Of a stretch of 64,000 bases of DNA, positions 1 through 10,063 are shown piece by piece. The stretch is taken from positions 2,606,501 to 2,670,500 of the forward strand of contig OY829539.1 of the NCBI GenBank assembly GCA_963691705.1, in the 5' to 3' direction. Origin of the DNA: Viola odorata (taxonomy: Eukaryota > Streptophyta > Magnoliopsida > Malpighiales > Violaceae). How positions within the stretch are numbered: position 1 is the stretch's first letter; each line of letters opens with the position of its first letter. Under the pieces are notes generated by a model that worked only from the letters and a program-made list of their open reading frames with translations, had not been told where the DNA came from and searched no databases. The position numbers and the translations under genes are program-made.

Positions 1-992
1 GGGCGGTGTACATGCCCTTCACTTCGTACGAGGACGGCGCTGACTACTTCGTCAGCTACTCCCAGGTATAGGTATAGCTCATCGCCGAACTCAGGCCTCG
101 TTAGCACTAGATCGGATGACAAGTAGGCTTTCAGTCCTGCAAACGCGTTTTCACATTCCTCTGTCCACCCAAATGGGGCCTTATTTCGAATGACCTTGAA
201 AAAGGGAAGGCATCTCTCTCCTTGCTTAGATATGAACCGTCCTAACGCGATGATGCAGCCAGTGAGCTTTTGTATTTCCTTGACGGTTCACGGGGATATC
301 ATGTCCTTAATGGCCTTTACCTTTGAAGGGTTGGGCTGAATACTTTTTCGGCTGACCATATAGCCCAGGAATTTTCCCGTTTGGAACGCGAACATACACT
401 TTCACGGGTTTAGCTTCATTTTGTATTTTTTCATCACATTGAAAACTTCTTCCAAATCAGCAAGATGGTCTCCGAAGCTTCGACTTTTAATCAGAATATC
501 GTCCACGTAGGCCTCTACATTTTTCCCTATTTGCTTTTCAAAAATCTTATTCGCCATGCGCTGGAACGTTGCCCCGGCGTTCTTCAGCCCAAACGGCATT
601 GCGGTGTAGCAATATGTGGCCCTAGGGGTGATGAAGGCAGTTTTTTCTTCATCTTCTGCGGCCATTGGGATTTGGTGATACCCGGAGTTGGCATCCAGAG
701 AGCTTAACTAAGCGTACCCCGCAGTTTGGTCGACCAGCTGGTCAATTCGAGGAAAGGGATAGCAATCTTTGGGACAAGCATTATTTAGGTCAGTGAAATC
801 GATGCACATGCGCCAATCTCCGTTAGGCTTTGGAACTAGCACCGGGTTAGCCAGCCAAGTTGGGTACTGAATTTCTCGAATGAACCCCGCGTCCATGAGC
901 TTCAGTAACTCCTTCTCGATAGCCGCTACTTTTTCTGATGAAAAGGCGCGTCGTTTCTGCTGAATAGGTTTGGCCTCAGGGTTGACGTTTAG
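1..992 (-). pseudogene. Element A reverse transcriptase and start of RNase H (cut by window edge)
   Basis: RT pieces in order: the fingers region VLVPKPNGDWRMCIDF (708-896), a TAG at 708-710, then YHQIPMAAEDEEKTAF, MPFGLKNAGATFQRM and the catalytic YVDD box in VEAYVDDILIKS (402-665). A further stop sits at 402-404. Below 400 the frame still reads FLGYMVS, KVKAIKDM and KEIQKLTGCI, then APFGWTEECENAFAGLK and the first RNase H strand, before the window ends. It would copy element RNA into DNA and degrade the RNA strand. With at least two in-frame stops it is non-functional. Confidence 0.8.
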
Positions 993-2720
993 TCAATGCT
1001 CCGCGACTTCTCGCGAGATTCCAGGCATGTCCGCTGGTTTCCATGCGAATTCTCCCTTGCATTTTCTTAATAGTCGGGTTAGTTGCACGCTCTCTTCAGG
1101 GCTCAGTTTCTCACTGACCAAGAGATTTGCCTCATTATCCTCAGCGATAGGTATTGACATCATCTGATCTAGTGGCTGAGTGCATTTTTCTTCTTTATCG
1201 TCAAAAGGATCATCTACCACGCAAACGTAGCCGTCACAACTCCTCTGAGTCATAAGCAAATAGCATTCGGCTGCCAGTTTCTGGTCTCCTCTGATTGAGA
1301 CCACTTCGTCCCACGAGGGGTATTTCATTCGCAGGTGTTTTTGGGATATCGCTACCCCGAAACAATTGAGGAACGGTCGCCCCAGTATAGCGTTGTATGG
1401 TAACGTTAGGTCTACAACCAGGAATACTAGCTCTTCAGAGCGCTTGGATGTGTCTTCTCGGAAGTACACTGGTAAGGATGTTATTCCGGCTACCGGTATC
1501 GGTACGCCATCAATCCCGACAATTGGCCTCACGCATGGCGCTAGCTCCCCATCAGGGTGTTTCATCAAGTTATACGCTTCCAGCGAAAATAGATTTACTA
1601 CGCTCCCGTTGTCAACAAGGGTTCTTCTCACCCCGTGACTTCCTATGACAGGTGTGACTACCAACGCGTCGTTGTGTGGGAAAACAATGCCCTTTTCGTC
1701 TTCTTCTGAGAAGGACAATATCATTCTATCTAAGGCGTTTATCGCCTCAATTTTTACCTGGGCATTTTCTCGCTTGCGCTTTTCCCCAGGACTGGGCGTT
1801 TGTGGTATGGCCTCCTCGAAGTAGGGTGTTCCCCCGGCAATAATATTAATCATAGGCATCTGATCGCTATGAACAACGAGAGCTTCTCTATTTTTTCCAA
1901 GGGGAATTGCGTTAGCCCCCGTGGCGTGTGAAGGAGCTTGCCTCTGATCAGTTGTCATTCCCGCTGGGTTGTTCCTGGCCTCCTCTCTTGCCTTGGTGGC
2001 AAATTCTCCTAGGTAGCCCTCTTCGACCAATCGCTCTATGGCCAATTTCAGTTCTCTGCATACATCTGTCAAATGTCCCTTGACCTTGTGGAACTTGCAA
2101 TATGCGTTTTCCCTTCCTCCCATGATCACTCCTGGCTTCACAGGAGCCGGATATCTAATGGGCAGATTTCGCTGTTGGACTATCGCTAGGATTTCAGCCC
2201 TTGGGAGTATAAGAGATGGAAGGTCAGGATCATATATCCGGCCTTTTGGCGGATCCGCTTGTTTCCGAGTGGGGGACCCTCCGGGTCTTCCTTTCGAGAA
2301 ATTGCCTCTCTGCCGGTTAGAGGCCTTGACAGTATGCTCTTTTCGTTGCCCATGATCATCAACGGGTCGTGCGTCAGGGGCACTGTTATGCGGGGCGTTA
2401 GGGGCCACATATGGGTCCGTTGGCATGTCTCGGATCCATTCTCTATTTTCCTCCTCTTCCATTCTCGCATAATTATGCGCTTTCAGCCTCAGCACATCCA
2501 GGGTCATCAGTGGGTCCACCGTTTGCGTGTCTCTCAATTTTCCGTATCGGCAGTTGCGTTTTAGGGCCTCAACCGCAAAATCAATAGTGACCCCTGGCGT
2601 TAGGGACATTTCAAGATCAAATCGACCTAAAAAGTCGTTCAATGATTCCTGCGGTTTTCGATGGATATCGAACAGTGCAGCTGCTGACTTCCTGATAGGA
2701 ATAGCCGTGCTAAACCGACT
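993..2720 (-). pseudogene. Element A gag C-terminus and protease region
   Basis: Continues the gag frame after the TAA. It starts with SRFSTAIPIRKSA and NDFLGRFDLEM (end of the gag domain), then a zinc-knuckle-like YCKFHKVKGHLTDVC near the middle, then an aspartic-protease-like fold. The usual D-T/S-G catalytic triplet reads DNG in LVDNGSVVNLF, and LPYNAILGRPFLNCFG follows. The frame ends at TGA 993-995, and homologous sequence resumes just after it (EAKPIQQKRRAFSSEKV). The stop is therefore a nonsense mutation, probably CGA to TGA, inside a longer gag-pol frame. Confidence 0.75.
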
Positions 2721-3742
2721 TTAAATTTTTTCTTCCAGTTGAGAAAAATTATCAATAGACCCGGCCGGGAGTCCCTCAAACCAGAGACGTGCCACGCCTG
2801 ACAGCGTCATCACGAAGATCCGACACAATGCTGCGTCACTGCGTGTTTGGAATTGCACAAAATCTTTCACTTTATTGAGGTGAGAAATGGGATCTTTCGT
2901 GCCATTATATGATTCTGCTAGGAGTTTCACATGTCGATGGACTCTGTGGTGCCTGACACGGTAACTGAACGGATGGCCAACGTTAATATCAGGGACCCCA
3001 CGAGGCTGATGCGGGTGTGGAATTTCAACATCATATCTGGGATTCTGAGGGTCATATTCCTGATGCCGCCTGGGAGATCGACTGCGGCTTCTTGGAGTTC
3101 GAGCTCGTCGACCTCTGCTGCTAGATCTTTCACTGTATCTAGGAGATGGCTCTCTCAATATATCCCCTCGTCGATCATCCCAATGTTCTCTGTACTCATC
3201 ACGTCGGCGGGCTACTTCAGGGATAGAGATTCCTCCCCTGTATTGTCCAGAATGTTCAGCAGGTCCACGCGCGAGCGGCGGGACGTTGATGGGGGCCAAT
3301 GAGAATGGTAAGGAGGACGGGAGTCCTCTGGATTGTCGGGGCGATAATGGTCGTTCATTGACAATGGACGGAGTGAAAACTACTTGGGAGGACACACCAG
3401 GTCTCGAGGCATGAGGAGTAAATCCAGCAGCCATCTCTGTCAACTGATCCAATTGAGCTTGGAGAGCTGCTATTGAATTTGCGAAAGGGTTGTCCGCTTC
3501 ACCCATCATGGATCTCCCTGCTTGGGGGGTAAGACGACTGGTTCCTGCTACGTGAGATAAGGAGAGCAAATCTGGAATGTAATTTCTTCCGTACTTTGCC
3601 CAGGAGGAAGATCTGATTCTCCCGCAGTGACGTCCTGCACTGGGGTGGAGGTATCAGAGGTAGCGAAGGCAAACAGTCGTCTGCGGGTGTTGTATGGGAT
3701 GTTGGAAGTTTGGGACAGCGCCGGATCTGACTCTGAGGCCAT
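2721..3742 (-). pseudogene. Element A gag, N-terminal half (frameshifted)
   Basis: Starts at an ATG at 3742 (MASESDPALSQ...). The frame shifts near 3560 into a 282-residue stretch ending at a TAA at 2721-2723. The C-terminal part carries a Retrotrans_gag-type domain: RHVKLLAESYNGTKDPISHL, then an ALCRIF...LSGVARLWFEGLP segment. Before it lies a Ser/Arg-rich region (RSRSRSPRRHQEYD). Gag would form the virus-like particle that packages element RNA. The TAA interrupts the domain, which resumes directly in the next piece, so this is one broken gene. Confidence 0.75.
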
Positions 3743-3806
3743 AATCCTTCTAGCTTCGGGGAGAAGGAGCTTGGTTATTAAGGATGCTCACTTAATAGAA
3801 CCAATG

Positions 3807-3824
3807 CTCTCAACGAGAGCACCA
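3807..3824 (-). other. Putative primer binding site of element A
   Basis: The minus strand reads TGGTGCTCTCGTTGAGAG, 3 nt downstream of the LTR end, where the tRNA primer site should be. Unlike the Athila sites in this window it does not match tRNA-Asp, and I could not assign the tRNA. The site overlaps a perfect 6-bp hairpin, GCTCTC-AAC-GAGAGC. Confidence 0.55.
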
Positions 3825-3827
3825 ATT

Positions 3828-4399
3828 TGATAAGATTTTATCTTCTGCCGAAGGATATATGGCGGGACAGCTCCTCTCAGATTGGTGCTCACGACGGTCC
3901 ACGGTACCTGCAATACGCTGGAGGGGGTCTCCGGCGGAAACACTCCGATGCTTAAGTCAGTATGTGTACTGAATTTGGCAGAGCTTGGGCCAGTCAAATT
4001 ATGCTTACCTGCCTCCTTTAAGGGGGAGGTATATATATAGAAAAATTGAGCATTTCCGTGTTTGGGGATAGCTAGAGAGCTATCCGTAATGTTAGGGATC
4101 GTGGTTCGCCCCTCGGATGATATGTTAACGTGGCGATAGCCATGGGATAAATGCTACCACGATAGGGTAGCGACTGAGTGGTCCCTCTGACGCGTGGTAT
4201 TCCTCAGAATGAGACAGCTCCTCGAGCCATCTAGAAGGTTCGTTTGAGGAAAACTCTCGAGCGCTGTTTTGTCCTCTTGGTGTCAGCCTCTGGGGAAGGC
4301 GGTGGCCCTCTACCTACCGCGAAGGTGGCAACAGTGATCTCTTTTTTCAGTTCAGGGCAATAGACGGAAATACCCTTTTCTTTAGGTGGATTGTTATCA
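3828..4399 (-). repeat. Candidate 5' LTR of element A
   Basis: The proximal end is fixed by the primer site: TGATAAG starts 3 nt from the TGG of that site. On the minus strand a TATATATA run near 4029-4040 could be the promoter TATA box. The distal end was chosen because TTATCA at 4394-4399 mirrors TGATAA. The size of about 572 bp cannot be checked, because the second LTR is not in the window. Confidence 0.5.
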
Positions 4400-5333
4400 G
4401 AGATGGCCCTTGATTTGGCTCCTGCATCGATGGTGACTTCTTTTTCGCTTCCCCACACTTGAACGTTTCAAGGGCTCGATTTGTATGAATGGCCTAGGGC
4501 TCGAAACTCTTGCCCTAGACTCCTGTTTTTTACTCTGTAGTCTTTTGCTTTTGCCTTCCTTCCCCACACTTGAACTCGTTTGATCACTTTAGGTGTCTAG
4601 CCCTCGACGTTGCCCTCAACAATTGCTACCTCACCTGCCAAGGAAAAAGATCAAGAAAAGGCGAATGGTTAGGAAAGAGTATGAAAAGAAGGGGAATGTC
4701 GGAGGCTCGAGAAGAAAAGAGACATTGATGCGAAGCTTTCCGTCATATTTAAGCTTTCCCATGTCCTAACAGTGACTATACCCGGGGATATTATGTAAAC
4801 CTAGACCGTGCCTAGCTAAGCATTTTCACTAAAAAATAACGGGCATGAAGTTCAAATATGCTCACGGGATCAATTGTGACTACTGGTGTTGTGGCCTAGA
4901 TATAGATATAAGGGCTAGCAGATCTAAAAATGCATGCTCAGGCATAGGTGCTATGGATGTCATGCTTTTTCTATGCATCGAAAGTTGAAAAACACATGCC
5001 AAAAATGAGGGTTTGAAAATTTTCCTAGCATGGCTAAAAACAAAATCCGAAGATCATGCAATCATGCAACAAACGTAAAAATAAACATGCAAACACACAG
5101 GCAAAACGCATAAATAACTCCCTCCCCACACTTAGGCAGCGCATTGTCCTCAATGCGGGGAGAGTATAAAAAGGAGTTCAAGAAATAAAGTACAGTACAA
5201 AGCAAAAATAGTAAATTGTTCAGTGCCCCTTTTCGAGGGCTGGAGAGATAAAATTGTTCGGGAGGGGCTACTGCGGAGGCAGATTTCTGCGGGCAACTTC
5301 AGTCGTCAAAGCTTGAAGTTCCCGTAGGATAAG
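4400..5333 (-). other. 3' non-coding region of element B
   Basis: No credible gene. It contains the Athila-type 3' signature at 5125-5165 (CCCCACACT, then a low-copy block reading CATTGAGGACAATG on the minus strand). Two more CCCCACACT blocks lie at about 4450 and 4562. A similar arrangement, including the phrase CTCACCTGCCAAGGAAAAAG, recurs in element D at 37460-37480, so the region is homologous between the two elements. Confidence 0.65.
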
Positions 5334-6776
5334 CTAGAGCAGCCTTGTTTGGGTCGGATCATAGACAATGAGAGGAGTTGGGGGTTGTCTTGGTGCTGCT
5401 GCATTCTGGCCTTGTGTCGCTTGGCTTTCGGGGGCTCGAGGAATGGCATTGGAATGGGGACTCGAGAGATTTGGATAATAAAAAATGCCACCATTTTTGG
5501 TCCCGAAAACTTTCTCCGCTGCTGGGGCACAACCTGGATAAAAGCTCAACACACCGCGTGAGAGACATAAATGGCCCATGACATCCAAGGTTCTGATATC
5601 CAGATCCTTGAATGCCAAAGGCTCGGAAAGGTTACTAGCAGCCAGGTCAATGTTACGCATATTCACAGCAAACAGGGAGATTAACGAACCAAAAATAGGC
5701 CTAAGGCCACCATTTAAGACATGCAATACACCAGAAGCTATCCAAAAGCCTAGGTTGACCCTACGTTTGTGTTTCATGCACCATAAAAAGGAGTTCCTGC
5801 ACAGATATCTGTCCCGAGGAACCAAATCTTGCGGAAAAGGTGAGGGCTAGATATCGGTGCAAGATACGCAAAGCAGGATCAACTATTTCATGGGCTTTAC
5901 TACCCTTAGTATCATATTTAGCATCAGACTTATTGGTTAACTCACAAAAAGCAGCAGTGGCATCAAAAACAGCAGGGATAACAGTTAAAGCATTTTTATA
6001 CCGAGGGGTGTTCAATTCATCCTTAGTCACAAATCCCAACCAATAATTAAATTCACCAAGAGTCAAGTGTTCCCATTTGTTAGCTAGCCTAAAGTTGATC
6101 AAACCAGGGGTAGAAGAATTTGGACCGACTTTGCCCTTTGGCCTAAAGGTCCCATCTACCCAAAAAGTTGTGAAAAACTCTAGGGAAAGCTCAACATAGG
6201 TCGGATGCTCTAGATAGAACAGGGACTCCCAACCAATGTTGGCAACATACTCCCTGACTCTCGACTCAATACCCATTTTGGCAAGAAAATCAAAATCCAG
6301 GCGCGCACATGAGCTAACGCCCTTGGAATTCAGCAAATTCAACTTGTCAAGAGAGTGCTTGTCATTAAAAACAATCCATTCATGGGGTAATGAAAGGTCA
6401 GAAGTAACCTGGTGGGAACTGGACCTGGGGAGGGATGAAGGTTCTGGGGTCTCGGCCTTGACTTCATCCTCTACTTCGGGGGCTCGAGTTTTCTTTGAGC
6501 TCGAGGGCTTGCCGGAACTGGTGGATGGGAGTTTTCTGTTGGCACCTACTGGCGTTACAACTGCGGCTGACTTCTCCGATGCGGGAGTGGCTTTTGATTT
6601 CCCTTTCTTGGCCGCTGCTCTTGCCGCGGCTGCTTTCAGCTTCTTCTCCTCCTCCGCTGCTCTCTGGGCCTCAAGATCCTCCTCCTCATCGCTGCCCTCT
6701 GCTTCCCCACTCTCTCCTGTTCCTTCTTCTATGCCTTCTAGGTCTTCGTTCTCTTGGCCTTCACCCGGCTCTCCTT
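5334..6776 (-). pseudogene. ATHILA ORF (extra 3' gene of element B), frameshifted
   Basis: A coding stretch downstream of pol, in the position of the third ORF of Athila elements (ATHILA ORF family, sometimes called env-like; function unproven). It opens just after a TGA near 6775 with an acidic, then Lys/Ala-rich region (EEEDLEAQRAAEEEKKLKAA), then the family core: LPHEWIVFNDKHSLDKLNLL, ARLDFDFLAKMG, YVELSLEFFTTFW, EFNYWLGFVTKDEL. Near 5830 the frame shifts into LWCMKHKRRVNLGFWIASGV, continuing to about 5334. A third stretch in another frame (6761-7066) may hold the original start. At least two frameshifts break it. No signal peptide or clear membrane segment is visible. Confidence 0.7.
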
Positions 6777-7186
6777 TTCACAGCTGGCAATAAATGGTGC
6801 AGCCTTTTCATTGATGAGGTCTGCGTTTTCTGCGGCTTGACAGGCGACGTGGCAACCTGGGCATGGAGCACGATGACCCACGCGTATCCCAACTGCCCAA
6901 AAGGATAACAACTTTTAAATTTCAAAATGGCAGTTGGTAAATTTAAGATACGGACAAAAAGAGAGAATAAAGGTGAGTTAATGCTAATAAAAAGGAATAA
7001 AATCATAGGGAAAGGGAAAGGTAAGAGATATATACAAGGAATAAAACATGGAAATAAAATCAACAAAAATCAGAGAATTCAAAAGGTGGCAGAGGAGATA
7101 AGGGAGAGAGAAAGGATACGGCTGGCATATCAAATGCCTCCAACGTGGTCCATTTACTCGTCGGGACCTCGACGTGCTTTGATATT

Positions 7187-8371
7187 CTAGGTCTGGACAG
7201 GTGGGTCCTCCACCATAGCCTCCTCAACAACCGAGGGCTGGAAACCTTCATAGAAGGGCTTCAGTCTTTGCCCACTGACTTTGAAGATGACTCCTGTGAT
7301 AGGATTCTGGATTTCAACTGCCCCATGGGTATAGATTGTCGTGACCACGAAAGGTCCCGACCATTTGGATTTCAGTTTCCCAGCGAAGAGTCGCAGTCGT
7401 GAGTTGTACAACAAAACTTGCTGTCCAACCGAGAACATTTTGGGACGAAGATGTCGGTCATGATAGGCTTTTGTCTTGCCTTTATAGAGTAGGGCGTTCT
7501 CATAAGCATAATCCCTTAACTCTTCTAGCTCTTGAATTTGCAAGCGCCTCTGTTGGTCAGTGAGGCCTAGATCTGTGTTGGCCTTTCGGATAGCCCAGAA
7601 AGCCTTGTGCTCTATCTGCACCGGGAGATGGCACGGCTTCCCATAAACAAGCCTGTAAGGGGTCATCCCTATCGGGGTCTTGAAAGTTGTTCGATAGGCC
7701 CAGAGAGCATCACCCAATTTCAAACTCCAATCCTTTCTGGACTGGTTAATGGTCTTTTCAAGAATGGACTTGATCTCACGGTTCGAGACCTCGGCTTGTC
7801 CGTTGGTCTGAGGATGATAAGCAGTGGATGTTCTATGATGGACTCCATACTTTGTCAAAAGAGAGGACACAACACGGTTGCAAAAGTGGGCACCCCTATC
7901 GCTGATCAGTGCTCTAGGTGTACCAAACTGATTGAAGATATTGGTGCGGAGGAAGTTCACAACCACCTTGGAATCGTCCGTTCGAGTAGCCTTGGCTTCG
8001 ACCCATTTAGAGACATAATCGACGGCCAGAAGAATGTAGATGTTGCCAAAGGAATTGGGAAAAGGGCCCATGAAATCTATACCCCAGATATCAAAGATCT
8101 CGCAAGCGATAATGTTTGTCAAGGGCATCTGATTCCTGGCCCCGATATTTCCAGTGGGCTGACATCGGGGGCATGAAGCGCAGAACATGTAACTATCCTT
8201 GAAAATGGTGGGCCAGTACAGCCCAGCTTCCAGAACTTTCAGGGCAGTTTTCTTGGCCGCGAAATGGCCTCCTTCTGATTGGCAGAATTTAAGGATCGAG
8301 GGCACCTCGTCCATGGTTACACATCTACGGATGATCTGATCGGAGCAGTGTTTCCATAGGTAGGGACTGTC
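7187..8371 (-). pseudogene. Element B integrase
   Basis: A 375-residue open stretch (7187-8314) plus its upstream part. The zinc finger is damaged: element C has [11 protein letters not shown] where B has FCQSEGGHF, losing the first His and two residues; CASCPRC remains. The core retains the D-D-E triad ([38 protein letters not shown]). The C-terminal part has [17 protein letters not shown] and [11 protein letters not shown], the usual Athila end. The stop is at 7187-7189. The enzyme inserts element DNA into chromosomes. Confidence 0.85.
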
Positions 8372-10063
8372 TCATATGTAGTATTTTGCTTGTCTTCTGA
8401 TTCTGGTGCATTCAGAGGAAGTGGAATCGGCTGGGTAAGTGCTTGTAGCACAAAAGTTTGCAATATCAGAAAACCATGGGGAATAAACAGTTTGGACTAG
8501 ACATAAGTGCTCGTCTGGAAAAGTATCTCTGATTGGCACAAGCGAATTATCTTCTTGGGCTGGAAGTCTACTCAAATGATCGGCCATAAGGTTTTCTCTT
8601 CCGGCCTTGTCTTTGATAGCTATATTGAATTCTTAAAGGAGCAAGATCCAACGAATAAGCCTGGGTTTGGCATCGGCTTTGGTCAACAAACACCGAAGGG
8701 CAGAATGGTCAAAGTAGATAAGGACCTGAGTTCCTAGCAGATATTGTCTGAACTTGTCTGGGGCGTAGACTACGGCTAGAAGTTCTTTCTCAGTGGTGGT
8801 GTAGTTCTGCTGGGACGGGTCTAGCAACTTGGAAGCATAATAGATGACATGGGTCTCTTTATCCTTCTTCTGACCCAAAACGGCGCCTAGGGCCTGATTA
8901 CTGGCATCACACATGACCTCGAAAGGTAGTGTCCAGTCGGGGGCTTGAATAATCGGGGCCGAGATAAGTTTGTTCTTGAGAAGTTCAAAAGCGGTTCTGC
9001 AGGCCTCGCTAAAATCGAAGGACACGTCCTTCTGGAGCAATTTACACATGGGTTGGGCAATCTTCGAAAAATCCTTAATGAACCTTCGGTAGAAACCGGT
9101 ATGGCCTAGAAAAGATCTCACATCGCGGACACAAGATGGGTAGGGCAGGGATTCTATTACTTCTATCTTGGCTTTGTCAACTTCAATTCCCTTGGCCGAG
9201 ATAACATGACCAAGCACCAGGGCTCGATCCACCATAAAGTGGCATTTTTCAAAATTCAGGGCAAGATTCATCTCAATGCAGCGTTCTAGGCACCTTTTCA
9301 GATTGTTTATGCATTCTTCAAATGAGTTTCCATAGACGGTGAAGTCGTCCATGAAGACTTCGATTCCATCTTCAACTAATTCAGAGAAAATGCTGACCAT
9401 ACAACGCTGGAAAGTGGCAGGGGCGTTGCATAGACCGAAGGGCATGCGTCTATACGCGAAGGTCCCGAAAGGGCAGGTGAAGGTTGTCTTTTCCTGGTCT
9501 TCAGGAGCAATTGGGATCTGATGGAAGCCGGAATAACCGTCTAGGTAGCAATAATGGGTTTTACCGGCGAGACGTTCAAGCATCTGATCGATGAAGGGCA
9601 GCGGAAAATGATCTTTCCTGGTAGCAGAATTTAGCCGGCGGTAGTCGATACACACTCTCCACCCATTCTGGATCCGGGTAGGAATGGATTCTCCAGCCTA
9701 ACCGATGGTGATAGTTATGCCTGTTTTCTTGGGCACAACTTGGATAGGGCTAACCCATGGGCTATCCGAGATGGGGTAGATAACTCCCGCATCCAACAAC
9801 TTGAGAATCTCTTTCTTCACCACTTCCATCATAGGCGGATTAAGTCGTCTCTGGGGCTGGCGAATGGTCTTGCTTGCGTCTTCTAGGTGGATGTGATGAG
9901 TGCATAATGCTGGAGACAAGCCCTTAATGTCCGCAATGGTCCATCCTATGGCTTGCCTGAAGTTCCTTAGCAAGGAAATGAGCTTGGACTCCTCGAGGAC
10001 TTCGAGCTTGTTGGAGATAATGACAGGTAAAGAGTTATCGGGGCATAGATAAGCATATTTCAA
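8372..10063 (-). pseudogene. Element B reverse transcriptase-RNase H
   Basis: Starts in the conserved linker (LKYAYLCPDNSLPVIIS, GWTIADIKGLSPALCTHHIH). RT motifs follow: [56 protein letters not shown] and the catalytic FMDD box (EVFMDDFTVYG). RNase H follows ([46 protein letters not shown]). Stops at 9698-9700, 8633-8635 and 8372-8374 interrupt a single frame. Comparison with element C suggests the last two replaced Gln and Trp. The core domains are complete in length; only point mutations disable the gene. Confidence 0.85.

Larger units (their letters stand above)
1..4399 (-). mobile_element. Element A: Ty3/gypsy, Tat-type LTR retrotransposon, 5' portion
   Basis: Minus-strand element running off the left window edge. 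In element order it shows a candidate 5' LTR, a primer binding site, gag, a protease region, and reverse transcriptase leading into RNase H. The RT contains NNACPKDCYPFPRIDQLVDQ and the YVDD box, a combination typical of the plant Tat lineage. Several frames are broken by stops and frameshifts, so this copy is inactive. The right boundary at 4399 is inferred from the match of TGATAA at 3828 with TTATCA ending at 4399, which would be short inverted LTR ends. The partner LTR lies outside the window, so the boundary is unconfirmed. The sequence just right of it belongs to element B, so A is probably inserted in B. Confidence 0.8.

Noticed and set aside
4231..4458. 75-residue minus-strand frame at the A/B boundary
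   Set aside because: No ATG and no similarity; it spans the inferred LTR end of element A.
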